NCBI GenBank assembly: GCA_003833135.1
Contig: QZLH01000227.1
Coordinates: forward strand, 8,442-72,441
Length of the DNA stretch: 64,000 nucleotides
Direction: 5' to 3'
Origin: Oehlia diaphana
Taxonomy: Eukaryota; Glomeromycota; Glomeromycetes; Glomerales; Glomeraceae
Position 1 is the first letter of the stretch, and each line of letters begins with the position of its first letter. The notes under the pieces were generated by a model that was given only the letters and a program-made list of their open reading frames with translations, did no database searches and had not been told where the DNA came from. This document shows, one piece after another, positions 54,782 through 64,000 of the stretch. Both the position numbers and the translations under genes were made by a program.

Positions 54782-55260
54782 TTGCTAGAATTCTCCTTTT
54801 GTTTTTCTGAAACTCCTTCCACTGCTTTAACAGAACCGGAAACATCGATTGCACCAGTAATCACTGAGTCAGCCCTCATGGGAATGTTAGTTATAGAAGA
54901 GAGCAACGCCTGTATTACTCAAAACAAGAATTTTATCATCCTCAGATGGAGCATAAACGAGAGAAGATATCCTATCGGAGCCAGAATAACACTCGACGCG
55001 TTAAACATCTTTTTAAAGATGATATATTGAAAACACTTTAAACAAATTCGATTAAAACGCTAGAATTGATGTAAAGCAACAATTTCGCGCAATCTTTTGG
55101 TTTGTAAGGAACAGGAAAAAAGCACAAGCATTAGCGAATGTGATTCCGTATAAACAAAAAAATGAAAAATTTCTTTTTTTAAGAGGCAGATTTACCGTGT
55201 CACAGATATTACTGAATCTAAACAATGGAGACACTTACAAGTGTAGGATGATTGACCTAA
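54782..55260 (+). pseudogene. Unassigned coding relic, possibly the same retroelement
   Basis: The frame at 54782-55030 contains 'ALMGMLVIEESNACITQ' and 'FIILRWSINERRYPIGARI', with protein-like composition. A second frame further on reads 'AQALANVIPYKQKNEKF'. Both are open and amphipathic, but I cannot identify a family. Stops separate them. Confidence 0.3.
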
Positions 55261-57312
55261 ATATTAGCTTAATTATATCTACTAAGCTGTTCCATTTCAT
55301 TGTCGTGAAATTTTTGTTTAATGACATTATCGAGAGAAATATCTTTACCTTTCAACAAAGCAACATTTCTATTACAAGCATGATCCTTTAGTTGATCAAC
55401 TCTGTAACTATTAAAAGTTAATTTTTTTTTATTAAGTTCGATGAGTCTATTGACATCATTGATATTGTCGTTTTAAATTTCAAAAATTCAACGCCAAAAG
55501 TGTCGAATAGGAGTGAACAGTTGAACGAAACATATTTAACGGAACATTCATTTTAAAGATTTTCTCTAAAATAATAAAATGAATGGTGAAAGAAGTCCAA
55601 AAATTTTGTGAATTACTGTTACACGATACTGTTCATCAATCAAATTAATACTCGTGACTATATTTGTACAACAAATTTTCTTCGAACATTTTTTCGTTTG
55701 TGGCGTTTGTGGCTATGCAATTTATGCAATTGCAAGGGAGCGTTCAAAAATGTCGATGACTTTAGCAACATAAACTTTCAACCATTTACTAATTAATTTA
55801 TTTTCATCACTGTATATCTTCAGTACGGATATCAATGATCGAAAGTTCTATAAATGCTGTTCAATCATGTAATTCCGGCCAGTACTGTTTAAGTGATTCT
55901 TATAAAAGCTGGGAATTTTAGAAACTGAAAACCTTTTTGTACGACGTCACAAGTTCAAGCAAAAAAAAATGTTCCCTTCACAATTCATTGTTCAAATTGA
56001 GAAAAAGAACATTTAGAAAAACTTTGGATATTTAATAATGTTCCTAATGGCAATTATTGATGATATCTGAACTTTATAAATTATCTTTTAAGTAGGTTTA
56101 CCTAAATTCAAGTAAGATTTCATAAAAAACCTTTTTATGTTCATTTATTATTTTACATTATGGTTATTATCGTTTCACTTTTTATATTTTTAAAAAAATT
56201 TCAATAATTAGTCGAAAACTATTCGTAAACCACGCCAAATAATTACCTAGATCTGCTTTAGGTCTAATCATTCAAAACCAATTCGGGCAAACTAGAGGAT
56301 TCAATAGTTGGATTCACTAGCCAGAATAAGATAACTTCTAAAAAAGGTCCCATTTTTTCTCATTTACAGGAAAAAAAACCCATATTTTCTTAAAAAAAAA
56401 ACTGGAACATAATTTTAAATTGTTGACGCCTTTGACGGTCGGTTTTAATCATTTACATTATTATACACATTAATTCCCTTTGTAAAAAGAGTATCAAATA
56501 AAGTGAAGTTTTACGGTTAAACCTGAAAATATTCTTTCCTTTTTGAAACTTTGCCATTGTACGTAATATAATTTTCGAAAAAAAAAGAGAAATAAGAAAA
56601 TTCGTCATACAGTTATTTCATAGCATCTTCAAAAAGTCAATATTCCACACTTAGCAACTAAATGTTGAATTCGATTAAAGCTGACAAGACCGTGGAAATA
56701 GTGAATAATTATTTAGTTTAATTTGAATTATGTCAACGCAATGCTGTATTTACAAAAATTAATAATATACTGACCAAAAATTTTAATCATAAAAATAATT
56801 GATTTTTCAACCATTTATTTATGTAAATTATTGTTATTTACATATGAAAATTAGATTAATGAAAAATTTCCATACAAAAAAAAATGAATATATAATAATG
56901 AGAAAACCAAATATACAAAAAAAAAAAGAGAGAATGACTACAATCAGGTTTGTTCCTCCCCAATAATATTATAATGGCGTCCAATTAATAAAAAAAAAGT
57001 GAACTTATAAGAGTATAATATGATGAAAAGATATATTCTATAAAAAAAATTAAAGTAAATAATATTGGATTTGGATATTAAACTAAACATAGTTATGCGT
57101 GAAAATTATCAGTGAAAACAAAAAATGAATGCTCATGAATATTAAATGTATGCGTTATGATATATATAAATTATATTACATAAATTAGATAAAAAGTTAA
57201 TAAATAATAATATAAAGCCATTAAAATATATTACAATTAGTTTTTTTTTTAAAGATTAAAAAAAAAAAAAAATACTTGCTGTCACTGTTAGACGTGCTCC
57301 AAAATTGCTAAT
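55261..57312. other. Intergenic, no gene seen
   Basis: A/T-rich with poly-A tracts. It includes the 3' flank of the F-box gene that ends at 57313. No coding or RNA feature supported. Confidence 0.45.
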
Positions 57313-59334
57313 CTATAACAATTCGGACCAATCGGATAGTAATTGATTGGAAGTATTGATAACGGTAACTTCCAAATTTCTTTTCGTCTTCGTCTTCACG
57401 TTTTTTATAATATTCTTAACGTTAGCAGCAATAACTTCGTGAATAATAAGTCTAATTCTCTTGATATTCTTGTTATTTTTCAAGAAATTATTCACCAAAT
57501 CTACATATTCATTATCCATTCCAACATCTTCATAAATAAGATCAAAATATTCTAAATTACATCCTATGGACTTCAAAACTTTTTTCAATGAATTATTATC
57601 ATCACATAATCCACCAATATCCAGTGTAAGGTGAGTAATACGTTTTTGAAGAACACTCAAGATAGATCTAAGATCATTAGGGATGTTAACATCATGATGC
57701 CTTGCTACTTTCAGGGAAAAACATTGTAAATTACAATTCTTGTTCTTGAGTAATTTCTTCAAACAAGAGGCAAAAGTAGAGAAACTAACGTTATTTGAAG
57801 GACGAATTGATAAATGAGTCAAGTTGGAAATGAATTGAGAAGAGATTATATTAATAATTTCAGGAGTAGTCTTTTCAATATAAAGTTTTTTTAATGAAAT
57901 AGGGGATATTATTTTAAGTAAAGGAATTATTGAGTTGGCATGATGATTTCTATGTATAATTAAATTTTCCACTGAAATATCATATGATGGTGAATGAGAT
58001 AAATTTGAATTATACGAAGTATTAAATATTGACCTATAAGAATTATTTCCCCTGCTACTATTACTACTACTATTTCCGATACCACTACCAGTAGAATAAC
58101 AATTACTATTACAATCATCATTAAATAAATAATCATCATTATTTGAAATTGATTGATGACGTTGCTCAAAACCTTTAAATTCCAATACTTTAAGTTTTTC
58201 ACAATTTGATAAAAATTCTAATAAATGACTACTAAAATGACTTAAATCAGAAAATTCCAAATATTCCAAAGTATCTCTGTGTTTACTTAAAGAAAAGAAA
58301 ATATCAAAAGAATTATTACTTAACCAAAATTCATTGGATTTAAATGTTGTTAAATAACGTAAACTTGATAAAAATTTACAAATTTGATGAATTGGGGGAT
58401 TAGAATTTTTATGTAAAACAAGTTCAACTTGATTAATATTAATTGAAGTTATACTTAAAGTACGGAATAAATCAGAAATGATTGGATTAATATCATTAAT
58501 AAAAGTAAAAGTTCTTTGAGGAATATAAATGAAATTAAATTTTTTTAACCGTTGTAATTTTAATTCAGTATTTTTGAAAGAGGATAAATCGATGGATTTT
58601 AAAGCGTCCTCAGTAACATAATGATAGTTCAATGAATGAAGAGCATTGCTCTTGTTAAATATCCACTGTGCCAAATAAGTAGTTGGATTAAAAGATGGTG
58701 ATTTATAATGCATTAACTTGATATTTCTCAATAAATTTTTAAAAAAGTATTCTATCGAAGAATAAATTAATGAAGTATCAAAACTTTTCAAATAAGTTGG
58801 ATAATCGAATAAAGGACGAATCATTCGCGGAATGTTCATTCCTTCTTCCGAATATATCCTTAATTCCGACGGTGGTAAACATGATACGTAAGTTTTTATT
58901 ATTAACGCAGCATTTCTTTCCAAAGAGTTAAAAGTTGAGGTAGTATTTCCACCTTGTTCAACGAAAGAAGAAGATTGTTGTATTAAATCGAATGGACGTT
59001 TCCATAATAATGGTATCACCAGACGACAACATAATCTATTTAATAATAGACAATTATATAAAGTTGATTTATCATCTTGTAAGTGAACCAATATTTCAGC
59101 GAAACAATCTGGGGTTAATGAAGGTGAAAGTTTTATATGAGAATGTTGAAGTGAATTTTTTTTATCAGAAGAGGAAAAAAACCTCTTGTTTGAAATAATA
59201 TTTCTTCGATGCATGTTATAATAATGACGAAAAGATTTTGAAGGAGAAAAAGGAGGAAAATGTTTTTGTAAACGACAACGACGACGATTTTTTAATGATG
59301 ATTTATTATATATATATATTGTATAAGATTTCAT
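57313..59334 (-). CDS. F-box protein with Ser/Asn-rich insert
   Basis: A 673-residue single-exon ORF. Residues 1-70 are rich in Arg, Lys, Ser and Tyr with almost no acidic residues. That could be a targeting peptide or an upstream in-frame extension; a second Met begins 'MHRRNIISNKRFF' at residue 41. The F-box follows at about 73-120 ('LTPDCFAEILVHLQDD', 'YNCLLLNRLCCRLVIPLLWKRPF'), for Skp1 binding in an SCF ubiquitin ligase. The C-terminus is Leu/Ile-rich with repeated strand-helix units, presumably the substrate-binding leucine-rich-repeat-like domain. It is interrupted near 410-440 by a Ser/Asn/Gly-rich low-complexity loop. It resembles the F-box protein at 13041 in layout but is longer and clearly diverged. 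The target is unknown. Confidence 0.87.
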   Translation of the reverse strand: MKSYTIYIYNKSSLKNRRRCRLQKHFPPFSPSKSFRHYYNMHRRNIISNKRFFSSSDKKNSLQHSHIKLSPSLTPDCFAEILVHLQDDKSTLYNCLLLNRLCCRLVIPLLWKRPFDLIQQSSSFVEQGGNTTSTFNSLERNAALIIKTYVSCLPPSELRIYSEEGMNIPRMIRPLFDYPTYLKSFDTSLIYSSIEYFFKNLLRNIKLMHYKSPSFNPTTYLAQWIFNKSNALHSLNYHYVTEDALKSIDLSSFKNTELKLQRLKKFNFIYIPQRTFTFINDINPIISDLFRTLSITSININQVELVLHKNSNPPIHQICKFLSSLRYLTTFKSNEFWLSNNSFDIFFSLSKHRDTLEYLEFSDLSHFSSHLLEFLSNCEKLKVLEFKGFEQRHQSISNNDDYLFNDDCNSNCYSTGSGIGNSSSNSSRGNNSYRSIFNTSYNSNLSHSPSYDISVENLIIHRNHHANSIIPLLKIISPISLKKLYIEKTTPEIINIISSQFISNLTHLSIRPSNNVSFSTFASCLKKLLKNKNCNLQCFSLKVARHHDVNIPNDLRSILSVLQKRITHLTLDIGGLCDDNNSLKKVLKSIGCNLEYFDLIYEDVGMDNEYVDLVNNFLKNNKNIKRIRLIIHEVIAANVKNIIKNVKTKTKRNLEVTVINTSNQLLSDWSELL

Positions 59335-62300
59335 ATGATATATATGTAAAATAAATGTTTATCTTTGTGGTCAATTTTTTTTTTTTGTGTAAATCAACAA
59401 ATAAATAAAAATTATTTATACGTGATAGTTATTATATATATAATTTTTTTTTAATGAAACAAAAAAATGAAAAAAAAAATCAAAAAAACTTGTCCCTTCT
59501 AGCTCCTATTTATTTAGGATTTATAAAGAAAAAGTAATATATATATAAGTACATGAATCAAACTATTTAACCGATAATGTACCTTAAATAAAAAAAAAAA
59601 AAAAACTTTAATTTCGTATCATTATTACTTTAAATAGTCTAAGAATGGTACTACTTAATTTTATTCGTTAAAGCACTACTAATTATTTCAATGCAACACC
59701 GATCATAATTGAAGCTCCGAGGAACCTATATTTCCCAATTAGGTATTATAGCCAATAAATGTCACCCGATCATGCACGTGTAAAATTTTAATTCTGCGGC
59801 ATTCTAATTTCTACTCCGCTAAATCAATGAGTCATCTCAACGTTTTCTATACTCTTTTTAAGGAACTTCAAACACATAACCTTTTCTTATATACTAATTT
59901 TGGCGTAATAAATATTGAAAACTCATTGAAACTGTTTTGAAAATATTATTACACGAATACGTGTTCTATTTATTACTCCTTACGTATAAGAATTATAATA
60001 TAATAATAAAACGTAATATAAATTTTTAAATTTATATTTAATATATTTAAATATGTATATTTTTATTTATATGTATGAGTATATAATTTAAACCCAACTT
60101 TGGTGCAATCACCGATTAAATATTGGCATGTTGTGATACGCATATAAAATTGTGATACGTAAATAAAAGAGTCTCGTGTTAAAAATTCTTTTGATTAGTT
60201 ACTTTGTTTGTACTCTCCCTTTTTTAAAATTTTTTAAAAATTCCCCTGCTGTCATTTCCGTGATAACAATCTTTTTTACATAAACATTTGAGCTTTCAAA
60301 TATTTACGGTAATGATTTTTTTGTATAAGTAATTCCTTTATCATCCCTGTTTATTTTCTTTCATCGAGTTTATACCCAAGAATGGTTATACTTTGATTAT
60401 TCCTTTTCTCACCTCATATCATATCTCTTCTTAATTTGGAGATTTTTATGAAAATATTTTTAGTAATTTACTTTGTTAATCTTTGGGAGAAAAAAAAAAA
60501 AATTCTTTTTATTTCCAGTTGTAATCTTGTTTTTATCGTGGGTTTGTTTTTTTTTTCAAAGTGACGCCACCTTTCTAAGAACCTGTAAAAAGTATTTTAG
60601 ATATAAACGCTTTATTATTAAAACTACATTAACAATATCATTTATAATATAATTTGGTTATCTTCAGCCATAAAATCATTTGAAAATGAAAGTTTTTTTA
60701 CCTCGATATAATGATTAAATTGATAATCAAAATTTTGATATTATGTATATGATCATTTTTTTTTTATTATTATTATTACAAATAAAGTAAATAACCTCTA
60801 TATTGTCTAAAACTTGATTTTTTATTATTACGATATTCTATAATTCCGATTTGTTGTCATAATAATTGTGAAACAATAAATTTACTATAGTAGCCAAATG
60901 GATATAGTTTATATACCCATTGTGAACGACACTAATTAATAATTTGGAAGCGATATTTGGAGATAATGGATTTACCGCAGTATTACTTTTTTTTATTTCT
61001 AAAATAAAAAAAAAAAAAGATAAAGAAAATGAAAAATTTTAATTGTCGGAATCAAATCAAGAAGACTTACCAAATTAAATTTTGACCATTAAAATGATTT
61101 CTCCCGTATATATTACCTTGTCTAACTAATTTAAGTAATGAATAAACTTGTATTTTAACATATAATAAACAACGGAAAAGACCAGCCATAATTAAATATT
61201 ATCACACGGCATTTACAATAATAGCCTAAACCATTATGTTAGATTTCGGATAGATTTTATGAATAGAGTTCATAGAGACATGCATATATATATTATATAA
61301 TATTTCTAATATAGACCGATTTATATCTCAAAACAAAGATTGAGTCATACATCAACCAGATTTATATAAGTGCTAATTTACCTCGGATGGATCGGAATAT
61401 GTCCAATAATTTTCTCACCATTTTATTTTCTTTATTTCTTTATTCGATATTTATGTAATCTTCGGTAATGACGTGCATTTTACATGAAATCGCATATATA
61501 GATGTATAAGTCTGCATCTTTATACTGTACAATGAATTTAATTTATCCTCAAAGGTTTCTCTCATTATATAACTTATTATATAACTTATTATACGTCAAT
61601 TTATCTCAATTAAGATTAGAAAGAAACTAGTTCAGGTCATCTATCAAGTAATTATTCAGTAATTCTCACTTGAAAATAAGCATTTTACTTGATAAAGTAA
61701 TATTTATTTACTTAATTTTTTCGCTAAACGTATTTGATTCGATAATGATAGCCGAAATTTAACGCATGTACGAATAATAAAAAGATATCGTAATCTTTCA
61801 GGTGCTTAAACCTAACTTTCGGTGATCCGTCATATTTGTTTACCATTTTCGGTTATAGAAGGATGCCTGGGGTCTGCAGTCCATTGATTATACTATAATT
61901 TTATTTACCTTATTTGAAAAATTAACTTAAAATGAACTATAAAGACCATATTTGCGGCGCAGTGACAATTACGGTGGCGCAGCAATATTTTTACACAAAA
62001 AACACGAAAATATTAATTTGTTTTGTTTGTTGAACGAAGTTCATTATAAAAAAATATATACAATACAGTATATATATTTCCATATATAAAATTAGAAAGA
62101 GTAATTATTTATCATAAATAATAAATAATTTATATAATTTATTTATTCAGAATTAACGTTTGGCGTATCCTTTCTAACATTCTTAAATAGAAGTGATCAG
62201 AATATTCTTAGATATAATTTTAAAAGGTTTTTCCAAACTTTGTAAAATGTGCGTGATTAATGAAATGATATGCTCGTGAGAAAATTCTTTTAAAGATATA

Positions 62301-64000
62301 AAGTTATATTTTTCTTTGTATATTTTTTTCTTTTTTTCTTTTTTTTTTTATTGTAGGCTATCTAGGTTATCTGGTTATCTGGTTATCTGGCTATCTAGGT
62401 TATCTTTCTATTTATGAATATCTAATAAATAATAAATCTAGGTTACAGTATGAAAATATATAGAAAATGCAGGAGTTCTTACACACGCACGGAGCATTGC
62501 GAATGAAGTAACAAATTTGATTTTTAGCCTCATTTATAATTTACGTTAGGTAAAACTTGTTTTAAGTTAATTATTAAGTTGATAATTTTGGAATATGGCG
62601 GTGCAATTAGTGTTATTTGAACGCCTAGTAAATTATTAGTAATTATGTAACACGTATTACATCTTATTTTTGTGTTGTGTTACGCGTAGATTGATTCCTA
62701 AATTACATTATACTTTAAATTAAAGAAATTTTTTTAAAGGAAAAATATTCAAGCCGGCTAGTGCCGATCATAATGTACCTTAAATGTTTCAAAATTTCAT
62801 TTACGTTAAATTTATAAAGAATAAATTTATATATCCTTATAAAGAAATGATTTTTTTTTTTTTAGTTCGGTCATATGCAAATTTTTTTTAATGCTTTATG
62901 AATTATCATGTAATTTTACTTACATAATTACATCATTACCTAGAAATCTTCTGAGAAGAATTTTTTTTTCACATGAGACCTTAATTTAACCAAATATGTT
63001 TACAGTATTTTTTTTTAGAAAAAAAAATTTCAATTTCTGATTTTAGGATTGATTTTCCCTTTGTTATCATTTCAATGTTTATCTTCAAGGAATTACCTGA
63101 TATCGTTACTTTCATTTAATTGGTACACCTGACATGGTCCAATTTACTAGATAAATTGGGCACAATAAAAAAAACAATTTCCAGATTTTGCGAAGTCATC
63201 ACGTGATTTTTTGTAACCAACCTGATTTTTTTTTTTTTTGTATCAGATTAAAAAATGGGATGGACTTCCTTAATTATTTAAAATTATTATAATATGAATA
63301 AAAAATAAATTATTATATACCTCCTACCAGAATTTTTAAAAGCATATTATATAGTATTATATGGTTATTTTATAAGTAAAAAGATTACTTGAATCATATT
63401 TTTATCCCTTAAATGGTAATGCAGGCAAATTTGCCTGAAATTTTTTAAAATAAATTATATCAAACACAAACTTTGTCAATATAATTTGGATTATCCTATA
63501 ATTTCATGGTTACATTCAAAGCATCAATTGTATGGTTCGATATGTGGCTAATCACCAAAATTAGACACAAATTAACTTTGAAAAAATAACATCAGAATTT
63601 TTATATAATAAATTAATTGTCTTTACCATAATATTCTGCTTCATTACAAAGAATTTTAATATACTTATTTATTTTTATTATGAAACTTCAAATCCTAATG
63701 AATGATAAAATTTAACTTTATACATTTTTTTAAAGTTCATAAAAATAATATTTTTTTTTGAGTTTTATATAAAGTCAAATTGCCACATTTAAACATTAAA
63801 ATTTATAATAATAAAAGTTGTTTTCCATAGTAAAATCTACATATTTTGTTAAGCTTTACTATAATTATAATCAAATTTCAATAAGATCATTAAAGTTGAA
63901 TGCAAAATTTTTCAAACTTTTTTGTCATTTAAAAAATACAACTTTTGACCAATAGTAAATCTATAATCTTATAATATGAAATTAATAAATAATAATTATT
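59335..64000. other. Gene-free A/T-rich DNA to the window end
   Basis: About 4.7 kb with long poly-A/T runs and the repeat at 62356-62407. The first few hundred bases should include the F-box promoter; TATATA runs near 59300-59345 are candidates but are not distinctive. No coding frame or RNA gene supported. Confidence 0.5.
62356..62407. repeat. 'GGTTATCT' tandem repeat
   Basis: About six imperfect 8-9-bp units of 'ggttatctg' and 'gctatctag'. Confidence 0.8.

Overview
This is nuclear DNA of a eukaryote, most probably an arbuscular mycorrhizal fungus of the Rhizophagus type. It is very A+T-rich and gene-poor, with short 70-90 bp GT-AG introns. The recognisable genes belong to families greatly expanded in those fungi: F-box proteins with long repeat-like C-termini, tyrosine-kinase-like protein kinases ending in a 'YTSRLLDF' tail, a BTB-BACK-TLD relic, and von Willebrand A/alpha-kinase (VWK) proteins. 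Species identification is inference from protein style, not from a marker gene.

Layout. 0-12 kb: the tail of a protein kinase gene, an unidentified intron-bearing pseudogene, a 33-codon gene ending in a CaaX box with a decayed sister copy 0.8 kb upstream, a BTB-BACK-TLD pseudogene and a first VWK pseudogene. 13-21.5 kb: an F-box gene, a divergently transcribed two-exon protein kinase, an intact VWK gene, and a Tc1/mariner element with an intact transposase followed by an assembly gap. 21.5-31 kb: unassigned coding relics (one with unusually high G+C), an intact VWK gene, a probable TIR element and a broken VWK copy. 31-40 kb: a transposon-rich stretch holding two hAT-type non-autonomous elements with perfect 8-bp target duplications (one carrying a nested element), hairpins, a frameshifted unknown gene, and a pseudogene of the N-terminal part of RNA polymerase II subunit RPB2. 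40-52.5 kb: a heavily deleted VWK relic, two more intact VWK genes, a 514-bp tandem duplication, a last VWK scrap and a short telomere-like repeat. 52.5-64 kb: retroelement-like relics, a second F-box gene and gene-free low-complexity DNA.

The unifying theme is a local array of eight VWK loci: four intact, four in graded decay. The intact copies keep the VWA metal-site residues and the alpha-kinase catalytic and zinc residues, so they are probably active kinases. All are intronless, unlike the neighbouring protein kinase. The array is interrupted by transposons and by relics of other genes, which suggests birth-and-death evolution in an unstable accessory region.

The best candidates for something undescribed are the VWK array itself and the short CaaX-terminated gene near 4.9 kb. 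I saw no tRNA, rRNA or CRISPR.
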